64,000 nucleotides of DNA. It comes from Lachnospiraceae bacterium. GTDB lineage: Bacteria > Bacillota > Clostridia > Lachnospirales > Lachnospiraceae. Location of the stretch: positions 1-64,000 of the forward strand of contig JAKSSA010000001.1 in NCBI GenBank assembly GCA_024403335.1. Direction: 5' to 3'. Below the pieces are notes generated by a model. It saw nothing but the letters and a program-made list of their open reading frames with translations, did not search any database and had not been told where the DNA came from. This document shows positions 25,904 through 34,693 of this stretch, piece by piece; position 1 is the stretch's first letter; each line of letters begins with the position of its first letter. The translations under genes and the position numbers were made by a program.

Positions 25904-26344
25904 ATGGATATCAGAGTAAATGAAACAACACAGATAAATCAGGTGGAACAAAAGGCGCCGGTTCAGGAAACAGGCGATAGTTTTAAGTTTACTTTGATAA
26001 GCAAGATAGAGGAAACAGAGCTTGCTGAAAAGCTGACGGTTTTGCTTGAAGATATTACAAATGAAGGTAAGAAAATTGGCAAAAAGTGCGATGTAAGGGA
26101 TATGCGAAGATACCGCTCTTTAATTCAGACCTTCATGAATGAAATTGTTTCAAGATCTCACAAGTTTTCAAGAGAGAATTTTCTTGATAAGCGCGGACGA
26201 CACAGAGTTTACGGAATGATTAAGTTAGTGGATGAAAACCTTGACAAGCTTGCAGCAGAGCTTATGAAGGAAGAAAAAGACCATCTCATGATTTTGAACA
26301 CAATTGATGAAATCAGAGGCATTTTGCTTGATATGCTGATTTAA
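25904..26344 (+). CDS. yaaR: YaaR family protein (DUF327)
   Basis: A 146-residue YaaR-family protein of unknown biochemical function; the family sits next to holB in many Firmicutes. It shows [20 protein letters not shown] and [20 protein letters not shown]. It is 3 bp from the previous gene and 23 bp before the holB start, in an operon. I infer cytosolic location; there is no membrane segment. Confidence 0.85.
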   Translation: MDIRVNETTQINQVEQKAPVQETGDSFKFTLISKIEETELAEKLTVLLEDITNEGKKIGKKCDVRDMRRYRSLIQTFMNEIVSRSHKFSRENFLDKRGRHRVYGMIKLVDENLDKLAAELMKEEKDHLMILNTIDEIRGILLDMLI

Positions 26345-26367
26345 TATTGTGTTCAGGTATAAATAAT

Positions 26368-27459
26368 ATGCAGTTAAAAGATTATCTCGGACAGGAAAAG
26401 ATAATAGCTTCATTAAAGCAGGCAGTTGACAATAATGAGTTGTCACATGCTTATCTTTTTGTTGGTCCTGAGGGCAGTGGAAAGAGAACTTTAGCAGATA
26501 TATTTGCCAAGATGGTGCTTTGTAAAGGCGAGGGCGAAAAGCCCTGTGAGCTTTGTAACGCCTGTTTGACAGTTGATGCCGGCTCGAATTTTGATGTAAT
26601 TGATGTTGTGGCAGAAAAGCTTCGTTTAAATCCAAAGGGCAGTAAAACGATTTCCGTAGATGATATTCGTGAAAGAGTTACAGCAAGTGTTTCGATAAAA
26701 CCTAATGGAGATAAAAAAATATACATTCTTGATGGCGCAGAAAAAATGGATGCGAAAGCTCAGAATGCATTGCTTAAAACCTTAGAGGAACCACCGGAAT
26801 ATGTAATTATTATCCTGATTTCCTCAAGTAAAGAAGCAATGCTTCAGACAATTATGTCTCGTGTTTTGTGCTACGAGTTTAAGCCTGTTGAAACTGCAAG
26901 AATTGAAAATTACCTGGTTAATAAAAAACAGATTCCGTCACATATTGCAAGAATGTCAGCCCGTTTTTCACAAGGCGTTGTTGGAGAAGCAATATTGTTT
27001 GCTTTAAGTGATGAGTTTGAAGAAGAAAGAAAAAAGGTTGTAGAGTTAGTTTCTAAAATTGACAGAATGACTGCTGAGGATATTTTGTCCTATGCATCAG
27101 TTTATAAAGCCTCCTCGACAGCAAAAAAAGAGGAAAAGGATGATGGCGAAAAGCCTAAAAGAGGTGCAAAGACCGCAGAAAAAGCAGAAAGAAGGGAATT
27201 AAGAAGCAGAACGGATGATTTTCTTGATTTGCTTGAGCTTTTTTTCAGGGATATATTTGTTTACAAGGGCTCGGAAAATGATGAATTAATATCGTTTAGC
27301 GACGATTTAATGATAGTAAGGGAAGTGGCAGAGGAAAAATCTGCCGAAGCAATTGCACATATTCTTGATGCAATAAGAGAGGCAAAGGCCAGAATAAAAG
27401 CTAATTTGCCAATGGATGGAGTAATGGAGATGCTGCTTTTGAAAATGAGAGAAAGGTAG
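26368..27459 (+). CDS. holB: DNA polymerase III delta-prime subunit
   Basis: A 363-residue clamp-loader AAA+ subunit. It contains the Walker A-type HAYLFVGPEGSGKRTLADIF, the zinc module (CELCNAC) and the conserved LLKTLEEPPEYVIIILISSS then the sensor region QTIMSRVLCYEF. It acts in the replicative clamp loader. ATG 26368 is used; a longer start at 26347 is TTG and lacks support. The ribosome binding site is weak. The C-terminal domain carries an unusual charged insertion (EEKDDGEKPKRGAKTAEKAE). Confidence 0.9.
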   Translation: MQLKDYLGQEKIIASLKQAVDNNELSHAYLFVGPEGSGKRTLADIFAKMVLCKGEGEKPCELCNACLTVDAGSNFDVIDVVAEKLRLNPKGSKTISVDDIRERVTASVSIKPNGDKKIYILDGAEKMDAKAQNALLKTLEEPPEYVIIILISSSKEAMLQTIMSRVLCYEFKPVETARIENYLVNKKQIPSHIARMSARFSQGVVGEAILFALSDEFEEERKKVVELVSKIDRMTAEDILSYASVYKASSTAKKEEKDDGEKPKRGAKTAEKAERRELRSRTDDFLDLLELFFRDIFVYKGSENDELISFSDDLMIVREVAEEKSAEAIAHILDAIREAKARIKANLPMDGVMEMLLLKMRER

Positions 27460-27487
27460 CACTATTTGGAAAGGATAAATAATCGTA

Positions 27488-28846
27488 ATGGGAAAGAAGT
27501 ATTATTACAATAAGAAAAAATTTCACAAAAATAATGATAACCGCAATTTAGAGGAAAAGAATGCTGAGGTTGCGGATGCAGATGAACAAATTGATGAAGA
27601 ACAGGCTACTGAAGAATGTAATGCTGAAGGACAGAAAGCCGTTAATCAGAAAACTTTTAATCAGAAAGCTGACAGTCAGAGGCATGGTCATCATAAATCG
27701 GACAATCAGCGAGATAATATAAAAAACGATAAAAATAATAGTAGTGATTGTGCAAGTAATTGTGGAAGTAATTGTTCTAATAGCTGTGCAAGCGGTTGTG
27801 AATTGTGTTCAAAAACCTGTGCAAATGCAGCTTCGTGTCAGCTTACATCAGAGGTTTCTGCTACAGCAGGAATAAACAACGAAGCAGATGATGTTTTGAT
27901 GACTGAAAATGAAGCAGATGATATGTCAGAAAGCACAGAACCTGTTAAAGTTATCGGAGTGCGCTTCCGTCAGGCAGGAAAGGTATATTATTTTGATCCT
28001 TTGGACATGAATATTAAAAAGAATGACGGAGTTATTGTTGAAACTGTCAGAGGAATAGAATTCGGTAATGTGGTTTTAGGCGTTTGTGAGGTGCCGGGAA
28101 ACAAGGTTGTACAGCCGTTAAGACCGGTTATAAGAATTGCAACGGAAGAGGATACTGAAAAGGAATTTACCAACAGAGAAAAAGAAATTGAAGCATTAAT
28201 GACCTGCAGAGAAAAGGTAGCATCCCATGATCTTCAGATGAAGCTTGTTGGCGCAGAATATACCTTTGATAATTCACAGCTGCTTTTTTACTTTACTGCA
28301 GACGGCAGAGTTGACTTCAGAGATTTGGTAAAGGATTTGGCAGCAACTTTCAAAACAAGAATTGAACTTCGTCAGATCGGACCAAGAGATGAGACTAAGA
28401 TTATTGGTGGAATCGGCATGTGCGGAAGACCGCTTTGCTGCAATACTTACCTTTCTGATTTTACAAATGTTACCATTAAAATGGCAAAGGACCAGGGAAT
28501 TGCATTAAATCCTCAGAAAATTTCAGGTGTATGCAACCGTTTAATGTGCTGTCTTAAGTATGAGCAGGAGGTTTACGAAGAGCTTAATGCAAAGCTTCCC
28601 AATAAGGGAGATAAGGTACAGACAAATGATGGTTTTGTTGGTGTGGTAGAAAGCACAAATGCCATCCGTCAGCTTGTTAAGGTTGTTGTTGTAACTGATG
28701 ACAGCAAGGGCGACGAGCCCACAAAGGAAATCAGAGATTATGCGGTAAGTGATTTGAAATTTGAACCAAGAAAAAAGAAAAAGCCTCAAAATCAGAAGCA
28801 GGAAAACAGCACTGAAGAAAAGAGTTTAAAATCTTTAGAGGATTAA
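27488..28846 (+). CDS. ricT: RicT/YaaT-family protein with Cys/Asn-rich N-terminal extension
   Basis: Encodes 452 residues. The conserved PSP1-domain core (from about residue 155: VIGVRFRQAGKVYYFDPLDM) carries the metal-cluster Cys pattern GIGMCGRPLCCNTYL and VCNRLMCCLKYE. In B. subtilis, RicT forms an Fe-S complex with RicA and RicF that affects mRNA processing and development. The N-terminal 150 residues are unusual: low complexity, Lys/Asn-rich at first, then about ten cysteines in NCGSNCSNSCASGCELC and nearby. Order holB-ricT-rsmI fits the known neighbourhood. Confidence 0.85.
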   Translation: MGKKYYYNKKKFHKNNDNRNLEEKNAEVADADEQIDEEQATEECNAEGQKAVNQKTFNQKADSQRHGHHKSDNQRDNIKNDKNNSSDCASNCGSNCSNSCASGCELCSKTCANAASCQLTSEVSATAGINNEADDVLMTENEADDMSESTEPVKVIGVRFRQAGKVYYFDPLDMNIKKNDGVIVETVRGIEFGNVVLGVCEVPGNKVVQPLRPVIRIATEEDTEKEFTNREKEIEALMTCREKVASHDLQMKLVGAEYTFDNSQLLFYFTADGRVDFRDLVKDLAATFKTRIELRQIGPRDETKIIGGIGMCGRPLCCNTYLSDFTNVTIKMAKDQGIALNPQKISGVCNRLMCCLKYEQEVYEELNAKLPNKGDKVQTNDGFVGVVESTNAIRQLVKVVVVTDDSKGDEPTKEIRDYAVSDLKFEPRKKKKPQNQKQENSTEEKSLKSLED

Positions 28847-28871
28847 TGCATTTTGTACAGGAGAATAACAT

Positions 28872-29714
28872 ATGTCTGGAATTTTATATCTTGTGGCAAC
28901 CCCAATAGGAAATTTAGAAGATATCTCCTTTCGCGCCATTCGCATACTCAAGGAGGTTGATTTGATTGCCGCAGAGGACACAAGAAACAGCATAAAGTTA
29001 TTGAACCATTATGAAATAAAAACCTCAATGACAAGTTATCATGAGTTCAACAAGTATGACAAGGCACATGAGCTGGTCGATAAGCTTTTGCAGGGAATGA
29101 ATATTGCATTGATTACGGATGCCGGAACGCCGGGTATTTCTGATCCTGGCGAAGAACTTGTTAAGCAGGCGCTGAATTCAGGAATTACGGTAAGCCCTGT
29201 ACCGGGCGCATGTGCAGCAGTTAATGCGTTAATTATATCGGGACAGAATACCAGAAGATTTGCCTTTGAAGCTTTTTTACCGGGCAAGAAAAAGGAAAGA
29301 GAAGAAATTTTGCAGACGCTTGAAAATGAAACAAGAACGATAATCATTTATGAGGCGCCACATCATTTGAAGGAATTGCTGGATGACTTGCTTAAGCATC
29401 TTGGCAACCGCAATCTTACAATAGTTAAAGAAATTACGAAGAAACACGAGACGGTTTTTAAGACAAATCTTGAAGAGGCAATTGCTTTTTACAAGGAAGA
29501 AGAGCCAAGAGGCGAATATGTGCTGGTTATCGAGGGTAAAACTTTTGAAGAGTTGAAAAAAGAAGCACAGCTATCCTGGCAGGAACAGTCGATAAAAGAA
29601 CATTATGAAATGTATTTAAAGGAAGGACTTGAAAGCAAGGAAGCCATGAGTAAGGTGGCTAAAGACAGAGGTATTTCCAAACGCGATGTATACAAGGAAG
29701 TCGCCGTAAAATAA
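28872..29714 (+). CDS. rsmI: 16S rRNA (cytidine(1402)-2'-O)-methyltransferase RsmI
   Basis: A 280-residue SAM-dependent tetrapyrrole-methylase-fold enzyme that 2'-O-methylates C1402 of 16S rRNA. It shows LYLVATPIGNLEDISFRAIR, the ALITDAGTPGISDPGEELVK motif, and PVPGACAAVNALIISGQ. Length is normal. CAGGAGAATAAC precedes the ATG. It is the last gene of the operon that begins at 25292. Confidence 0.95.
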   Translation: MSGILYLVATPIGNLEDISFRAIRILKEVDLIAAEDTRNSIKLLNHYEIKTSMTSYHEFNKYDKAHELVDKLLQGMNIALITDAGTPGISDPGEELVKQALNSGITVSPVPGACAAVNALIISGQNTRRFAFEAFLPGKKKEREEILQTLENETRTIIIYEAPHHLKELLDDLLKHLGNRNLTIVKEITKKHETVFKTNLEEAIAFYKEEEPRGEYVLVIEGKTFEELKKEAQLSWQEQSIKEHYEMYLKEGLESKEAMSKVAKDRGISKRDVYKEVAVK

Positions 29715-29789
29715 TTCTGCTTTTAAAGCAAATATAAATTTTACATATGTGACAGTAAAGCATTTAAGGAAGTGTGTAACGAAAACATA

Positions 29790-29890
29790 TAATTTATAAT
29801 CAAGTAAAAAATTAAGTAGAAAACAAAGTAAAAAATTAAGTAAAAAAACAAGAAATAATTAAGTAAATAAGTAAGTAAATAATTAAGTGT
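29790..29890. repeat. Degenerate tandem repeat built on AATTAAGTAAA
   Basis: The gap between rsmI and galE (29,715-29,960) carries about three imperfect units of 23-25 bp (AAGTAAAAAATTAAGTA, then AAAGTAAAAAATTAAGTA, then AAATAATTAAGTAAATAAG), followed by shorter AAGTAAAT units. The -10-like TATAAT for galE is at 29921-29926, but I find no good -35. Confidence 0.6.
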
Positions 29891-29960
29891 ATAGCAAGTT
29901 AATTTATAAAAATTTGTCTATATAATAAGTGATGGCCATAAAGGCTTAGGAGGCAGAAAA

Positions 29961-30977
29961 GTGCGTATTTTGGTAACAGGTGGTGCAGGTTTTATCGGAA
30001 GTCATACCTGCGTTGAACTTCTTGAATCAGGTTATGAAGTTGTGGTTTTGGATAATTTGTATAACTCAAGTGTAAAAGCACTGGAAAGAGTAGAGCAGAT
30101 TACCGGAAAGAAAGTAACCTTTTATGAAGAAGACATATTAAATAAAGAAGGAATGAATGCAATCTTTGATAAGGAAAAGATTGACGCGGTAATTCATTTT
30201 GCAGGATTAAAGGCTGTTGGCGAGTCATGTGCAAAGCCTTTGCTTTATTATCATAATAATATTACGGGAACCGTTAATTTGCTTGAAGTAATGAGCTCAC
30301 ACAATGTAAAGAATATTATTTTTTCATCTTCAGCAACTGTTTACGGTGATCCGAAGATTATTCCTGTTACAGAGGAATGTGCAAAGGGAGAAATAACCAA
30401 CCCTTACGGAAAGACAAAAAGCATGCTTGAAGAGGTAATGATGGATTTGCAGAAGTCAGATCCTGAATGGAATGTGGTTTTACTTCGCTATTTTAATCCT
30501 ATCGGTGCACATGAGTCAGGACTTATCGGAGAAGACCCTAAGGGAATACCTAACAATCTTGTTCCCTTTGTGGCGCAGGTTGCAATCGGTAAAAGACCTT
30601 TCGTTCATGTATTCGGAAGCGATTATGCTACTCCTGACGGTACCGGTATCAGAGACTATATTCATGTAGTTGACCTTGCGAAGGGACATGTTTGTGCACT
30701 TGACAAGATAAAAGAAAATTGCGGCTTGAAAATTTACAATCTTGGTACAGGACATGGTTACAGCGTTCTTGACATAATTCATACTTTTGAGCAGGCCTGC
30801 GGAAAGGAAATTCCTTACAAACTGGAAGAAAGACGCCCGGGTGATATTGCAATTAACTACTCAGATCCTAAAAAGGCAAAGGATGAACTTCATTGGGAAG
30901 CAAAGCGCGATTTGTTCACCATGATGAAAGATTCGTGGAATTGGCAGAGCAAGAATCCTGAAGGATACGGAAAATAA
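29961..30977 (+). CDS. galE: UDP-glucose 4-epimerase
   Basis: A 338-residue short-chain dehydrogenase-type epimerase that interconverts UDP-glucose and UDP-galactose. It shows the NAD-binding [20 protein letters not shown], the catalytic Ser and YGKTK ([13 protein letters not shown]), and [19 protein letters not shown]. It starts at GTG 29961 behind TTAGGAGGC. UDP-galactose would feed surface polysaccharide or flagellin glycan. The last codons are partly duplicated in the DNA that follows. Confidence 0.95.
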   Translation: MRILVTGGAGFIGSHTCVELLESGYEVVVLDNLYNSSVKALERVEQITGKKVTFYEEDILNKEGMNAIFDKEKIDAVIHFAGLKAVGESCAKPLLYYHNNITGTVNLLEVMSSHNVKNIIFSSSATVYGDPKIIPVTEECAKGEITNPYGKTKSMLEEVMMDLQKSDPEWNVVLLRYFNPIGAHESGLIGEDPKGIPNNLVPFVAQVAIGKRPFVHVFGSDYATPDGTGIRDYIHVVDLAKGHVCALDKIKENCGLKIYNLGTGHGYSVLDIIHTFEQACGKEIPYKLEERRPGDIAINYSDPKKAKDELHWEAKRDLFTMMKDSWNWQSKNPEGYGK

Positions 30978-31047
30978 TGCAAAGCAAGAATCCTGAAAAA
31001 TGCGGAATTGGCAGAGCAAGAACCTCTAAGGATACGGAAAATAATGC
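30943..31047. repeat. Tandem duplication of the galE 3' end
   Basis: The 3' end of galE, GGCAGAGCAAGAATCCTGAA followed by GGATACGGAAAATAATGCA, recurs about 68 bp later as GGCAGAGCAAGAACCTCTAA followed by GGATACGGAAAATAATGCA, with a third partial copy between. The second copy supplies the sequence upstream of the next start codon (ATG 31044), including a GGA that may serve as its ribosome binding site. Confidence 0.8.
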
Positions 31048-31580
31048 AGATTAAGAAAATTTATTTGGACATGGATGGCGTTTTGGCAGACTTTGATAAA
31101 GGTGTGCAAGATCTTTTGGGTTTGCCAAGAGTTGACCAGGGTAAAAGAACGGAAGAGGAAAACAGAAAACTTCATCAGTCGATGCGGGAATATGATCATT
31201 TTTATGACCATCTGGAGCTTCTTCCCCATGCCAAAGAAATGTTTAATTATATATACGGAAGATTTGGAAAACGCTGCGAGGTGCTTTCAGGTATTCCGGT
31301 GCCTAAAAAGGGCATTGCTACGGCTAAGGATGACAAAATAGCCTGGATGAGACGCAATCTGTCTGAAGATATTAAAATGAATATAGTTTTAAGGTCCGAA
31401 AAGGTTAATTACTGTGAGGGCAGGGATTGCATTTTAATTGATGATTTTTCAAAAAACATAGAAGAGTGGGAAGCAGCAGGCGGTACGGGTATTTTGTTTA
31501 CTTCCTGGGAAGATACAAAAGAAAAACTTGAAAATTTATCAACAGATGACAGATTTGAAAAAGATAATTCCTTATTTTGA
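31044..31580 (+). CDS. HAD-type 5'-nucleotidase
   Basis: A 178-residue haloacid dehalogenase-superfamily phosphatase of the cytosolic 5'(3')-deoxyribonucleotidase type. It has the first motif YLDMDGVLADFD with nucleophile Asp and the later ILIDDFSKNIEEWEAAGG with the metal-binding Asp pair. Length suits this family. ATG 31044 is used because MQIKKIYLDMDGVLA aligns with the family start; the extra upstream codons derive from the galE-end repeat. It is co-directional with galE and close behind it. Confidence 0.8.
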   Translation: MQIKKIYLDMDGVLADFDKGVQDLLGLPRVDQGKRTEEENRKLHQSMREYDHFYDHLELLPHAKEMFNYIYGRFGKRCEVLSGIPVPKKGIATAKDDKIAWMRRNLSEDIKMNIVLRSEKVNYCEGRDCILIDDFSKNIEEWEAAGGTGILFTSWEDTKEKLENLSTDDRFEKDNSLF

Positions 31581-31700
31581 TTTAATGAATTATGGAATTA
31601 TACCTGACAATATATGTGATAAATTCGACAAGATGTCGTTTATATCCGATTTGCAAAAAAGCGTGTATGAATAATTAATAAAAAAAGTTGCAATAAGCTA

Positions 31701-31728
31701 TAAACTTTTATTTTTTATAGTCCGATAA
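31701..31728 (+). promoter_or_regulatory. Sigma-28 (SigD)-type promoter of the first flagellin gene
   Basis: TAAA at 31701-31704 and CCGATAA at 31722-31728 fit the flagellar sigma factor pattern TAAA-N15/16-GCCGATAA, with one mismatch at the first base of the -10 (T for G). The transcript would start near 31736 and have a 215-nt leader. Confidence 0.8.
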
Positions 31729-31737
31729 CAATGGTGT

Positions 31738-31942
31738 AAGGCATATTGCCTTTTTTCACAACCGATAAGAGAGTAACGGTTGTGCACATTGAAAATTTCA
31801 TATTTTCTATTAAGCTTGTATAGTTTGTCGAGTACGATTCCTAGGCCGTATTTGATTAATTATAATAACAATCAACAAAAAAATGTGGTCCCGAAAGGAT
31901 TCGGGACGCCTCTCAAGTAATTGAGAGACACTACCAAGGAGG
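31738..31942 (+). promoter_or_regulatory. Structured flagellin leader with possible CsrA sites
   Basis: Four hairpins can be drawn: AAGGCA-TAT-TGCCTT then TTTT (31738-31756); CACAACCG with CGGTTGTG (31757-31784); GTCCCGAA-AGGA-TTCGGGAC (31888-31907, 8 bp, GGA in the loop); and CTCTCAA-GTAA-TTGAGAG (31910-31927). The Shine-Dalgarno AAGGAGG is at 31936-31942, itself containing GGA. A GGA in a hairpin loop plus one overlapping the ribosome site is the layout by which CsrA represses hag in Bacillus subtilis. The link is inference. Confidence 0.65.
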
Positions 31943-31950
31943 TAAAAATT

Positions 31951-33588
31951 ATGGCAATGTATGTACAGCATAACATGACAGCAGCTAACACCAACAGAAT
32001 GTTAGGTGTAGCATCAGGCGCTCTTTCCAAATCAACCGAGAAGTTATCATCAGGTTACAGAATCAATCGTGCAGCAGACGACGCAGCAGGCTTAGCTATT
32101 TCTGAAAAGATGAGAAGTCAGATCAGAGGCTTAAATCAGGCTTCAACCAATGCTCAGGATGGTATCTCAATGATCCAGACAGCAGAAGGTGCATTATCAG
32201 AGTCTCACAGCATTCTTCAGAGAATGAGAGAACTTGCAGTTCAGTCAGCTAACGGTACAGAAACAGATGACGACCGTTCTAATGTACAGGACGAAATCGC
32301 TCAGCTTCAGGACGAACTTGACAGAATCGCTGATACAACTGAATTCAATACAATGAAGTTGTTAGATGGTTCATTAGGTGGCGCTTCAAGCAACAATGGT
32401 GCTTCAGGTCCTAAGTTTGGTGCTTATGAAACAAACTTCAAGGGCTTCCTTACATCAAGTGTTGAAGGCGTAAAAGTTGGTACAGAAGTTAATGCTACAG
32501 ACGGTGGCGAAAGTGCAATTTGGAACGCTGCAGGTAAGGAATTAACTCTTAACCTTTGCAAGGATAAGACTTATACTCAGACAGAAATTGATGATTTGAT
32601 TAAGAATGCAAAGCAGGAAGATTCCAATGCTACAAATCAGGTTCCTGAAGTTAAATTATCACTTAAGAATGGTGTATATTTAGCAGATGCAAAAGTTACT
32701 ATGGCATCAGCTTCAGTAGCTACAGTAGCTGGTGTAAAGGCAACTCGCACTTTGGCAGCAATTACCGGTGTAACAGTTGGTACTAATGCAATTGGTGCTG
32801 ATGAGATCGGTTTAACAGCTAAGAAGTATGGTGCTGATAACAATGTTACTATCGTTCTTAAGTTTGATGCTAAGGCAGGAGAAGATAAGGCTGAATGCGT
32901 TACAAATCCTACTTATGCTGCAGATGGCTCACTTTCAACAGCCGGAACTTATGAATTGCACTTACAGTCAGGTAAGGAATATACAGAATCAGACATCGAA
33001 AACATCCTTCGTAAGGGTGGTTTGGACTTCGAAGTTACATTAGGAAGCCAGGCAGCTCCTGATGCACCTAACACCTTGTTCGTAACAGATAAAACTGTTT
33101 CAGTAAATCTTACTATGGCAAATGGTGCAGGTCTTGGTGATGATGACGCATACCTTGGCGAAGCAGGATATGATGTTGCTAAGTCAGGTGAAGGCGTTAC
33201 ACTTCAGGTTGGTGCAAATGCTAACCAGACCATCAGTTTTGGTATTGGTAACATGGGCGCTGAAAGCTTAGGTGTTAACGGAACAAAGGTAAGCACAGTT
33301 TCTCAGGATAAGGCTCAGTCTTCAATCAAGAACATTGATGAAGCTATCGGCAAGGTATCAAAGCAGAGATCTGCTCTTGGTGCTATCCAGAACAGACTTG
33401 AGCACACCATCGCTAACCTTAACACAGCTTCTGAAAACCTTCAGACATCAGAATCACGTATTCGTGACGTTGATATGGCTTCTCAGATGGTTGAGTTCTC
33501 AAAGAACAATATCATCCAGCAGGCAGCTCAGTCTATGCTCGCTCAGGCTAACCAGTCTAACCAGGGAGTTCTCAGCTTACTTGGCTAA
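31951..33588 (+). CDS. fliC: Flagellin, first copy
   Basis: A 545-residue flagellin, the filament subunit secreted through the flagellar export machine. The conserved N-terminal D0/D1 ([20 protein letters not shown] and [20 protein letters not shown]) and C-terminal D1/D0 ([20 protein letters not shown], then [20 protein letters not shown]) flank a variable middle domain of about 260 residues. ATG 31951 follows AAGGAGG by 8 bp; the ORF extends upstream but MAMYVQHNM is the flagellin start. It is driven by a sigma-28-type promoter and followed by a strong terminator. Confidence 0.97.
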   Translation: MAMYVQHNMTAANTNRMLGVASGALSKSTEKLSSGYRINRAADDAAGLAISEKMRSQIRGLNQASTNAQDGISMIQTAEGALSESHSILQRMRELAVQSANGTETDDDRSNVQDEIAQLQDELDRIADTTEFNTMKLLDGSLGGASSNNGASGPKFGAYETNFKGFLTSSVEGVKVGTEVNATDGGESAIWNAAGKELTLNLCKDKTYTQTEIDDLIKNAKQEDSNATNQVPEVKLSLKNGVYLADAKVTMASASVATVAGVKATRTLAAITGVTVGTNAIGADEIGLTAKKYGADNNVTIVLKFDAKAGEDKAECVTNPTYAADGSLSTAGTYELHLQSGKEYTESDIENILRKGGLDFEVTLGSQAAPDAPNTLFVTDKTVSVNLTMANGAGLGDDDAYLGEAGYDVAKSGEGVTLQVGANANQTISFGIGNMGAESLGVNGTKVSTVSQDKAQSSIKNIDEAIGKVSKQRSALGAIQNRLEHTIANLNTASENLQTSESRIRDVDMASQMVEFSKNNIIQQAAQSMLAQANQSNQGVLSLLG

Positions 33589-33647
33589 TTTGGAACTATG
33601 CAATGGATTATGCGAGGATGAACACTTTCTAGGGTGTGAACATTCAG

Positions 33648-33674
33648 GCGGGTACTTCGGTACCCGCTTTTTTG
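33648..33674 (+). terminator. Terminator of the first flagellin gene
   Basis: GCGGGTAC, loop TTCG, GTACCCGC, then TTTTTT: a perfect 8-bp stem with the very stable UUCG loop. Confidence 0.95.
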
Positions 33675-33741
33675 TATTCCCAATACAAATAAACCACCTG
33701 CTATGCAGGTGTGTCCCCAGTCAGCTTAAGCTTCAAGAAAA

Positions 33742-33803
33742 AAACCTCCTGAGGTATAATAAGTGCAGGTTCGCCAACCGCACAAAAAATACGAAGGAGG
33801 TTT
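33742..33803 (+). promoter_or_regulatory. Shine-Dalgarno-masking leader of the IS200 transposase
   Basis: AAACCTCCT (33742-33750) is perfectly complementary to AGGAGGTTT (33795-33803), the ribosome site of the transposase. TATAAT at 33755-33760 lies between them, so a transcript started at the element's own promoter (about 33767) would lack the masking arm, while read-through from outside would contain it. An inner hairpin GTGC-GGTT-CGCC-AACC-GCAC is also possible. Confidence 0.7.
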
Positions 33804-33810
33804 ATCCTAG

Positions 33811-34281
33811 ATGGATATGAACAGTTTAGCACATACGACATGGGAATGTAAGTACCATATTGTATTTGCGCCAAAATACAGAAGAAAAGTAATATATAAG
33901 CAGATAAGAGCCGACGTGGGAAAAATATTAAGCGATTTATGCAAGCGAAAAGGGATAGAGATTATTGCAGCTGAAGCATGTCCAGATCATGTGCATATGT
34001 TTGTAAGAATACCGCCCAAATATAGCGTATCAGAAGTAATGGGATACTTAAAAGGAAAAAGTTCGCTGATGATATTTGAAAGGCATGCCAATTTAAAATA
34101 TAAATATGGCAATCGTCATTTTTGGTGCAGAGGATATTATGTAGACACAGTAGGAAAAAATGCTGCGAAGATAGAAGAATACGTAAGAAATCAGCTAAAA
34201 GAAGATGAAGAATACGATCAAATGTCACTAAAAGAGTACATTGACCCGTTCACGGGTGAGCCGGTGGTAAAGGGCAAGTAA
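33811..34281 (+). CDS. tnpA: IS200/IS605-type TnpA transposase
   Basis: A 156-residue HUH single-strand transposase that cuts and joins at the hairpin ends. It shows the HUH motif in ACPDHVHMFVRIP, the typical N-terminal HTTWECKYHIVFAPKYRRKV and the catalytic Tyr segment GYYVDTVGKNAAKIEEYV. Length is normal, and the start ATG 33811 lies 10 bp after AGGAGG. No tnpB follows, so it is an IS200 rather than IS605 type. It appears intact and may be active. Confidence 0.95.
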   Translation: MDMNSLAHTTWECKYHIVFAPKYRRKVIYKQIRADVGKILSDLCKRKGIEIIAAEACPDHVHMFVRIPPKYSVSEVMGYLKGKSSLMIFERHANLKYKYGNRHFWCRGYYVDTVGKNAAKIEEYVRNQLKEDEEYDQMSLKEYIDPFTGEPVVKGK

Positions 34282-34436
34282 AAGAGGCTCTTTAGAGCCA
34301 GCCCGTGACCGCAGTGCGGAAGGCGAACTTTTCAGAGCCTCTTTAGAGGCAAGCAGGGAACAGCGGCTTATAGCCGCAGAGCAAACCACCAGCTAAGCTG
34401 GTGGTAATGATTTATGCAATAAATTAATGAATAAAT

Positions 34437-34479
34437 CCGATAAGAGAGCAGATACAACGAAGATGATCCGATAAGAGAG
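34437..34479. repeat. CCGATAAGAGAG repeats
   Basis: ATCCGATAAGAGAGC occurs twice, with CCGATAAGAGAG at 34437-34448 and 34468-34479 (31 bp apart). The same 12-mer is found at 31762-31773 in the leader of the first flagellin gene. They may be relics of flagellin leaders, or shared binding sites. Confidence 0.6.
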
Positions 34480-34578
34480 CCGGTACTGCGAAAATGCAAT
34501 TTGAATTTGTGTGTTGAGCAAATTTTTGCAGATTTTAAGAAAAATATTTGATTATTTAAAAAAATATTCAAAAAAAGC

Positions 34579-34606
34579 TAAAGTAATGTTTTTTACCTGT
34601 CGATAT
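34579..34606 (+). promoter_or_regulatory. Sigma-28-type promoter of the second flagellin gene
   Basis: TAAA at 34579-34582 and GTCGATAT at 34599-34606 are separated by 16 bp, one mismatch from the flagellar consensus GCCGATAT. The leader is about 80 nt, much shorter than that of flagellin 1, and has no strong hairpin at the ribosome site. Confidence 0.8.
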
Positions 34607-34693
34607 AGTTTTTGTAAGAAACCTTGAGTGATAAGGCTAATTGGAAAGAGCGTGCTGTCATAAATAGGATTTTCTTCACAGGGAGGTATCATT

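Larger units (their letters stand above)
33692..34406 (+). mobile_element. IS200-type insertion element between the flagellin genes
   Basis: An element of about 0.7 kb with a single transposase gene and, instead of inverted terminal repeats, subterminal hairpins: CACCTGC-TAT-GCAGGTG (33695-33711) at the left and ACCACCAGC-TAA-GCTGGTGGT (34385-34405) at the right. This is the IS200/IS605 layout. It sits after the terminator of flagellin 1 and before the promoter of flagellin 2, so neither is broken. Exact ends cannot be fixed by eye, because these elements leave no target duplication. Confidence 0.85.

Noticed and set aside
33335..33820. Plus-strand frame of 161 codons over the flagellin end and IS200 start
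   Set aside because: Out-of-frame shadow that crosses a strong terminator.
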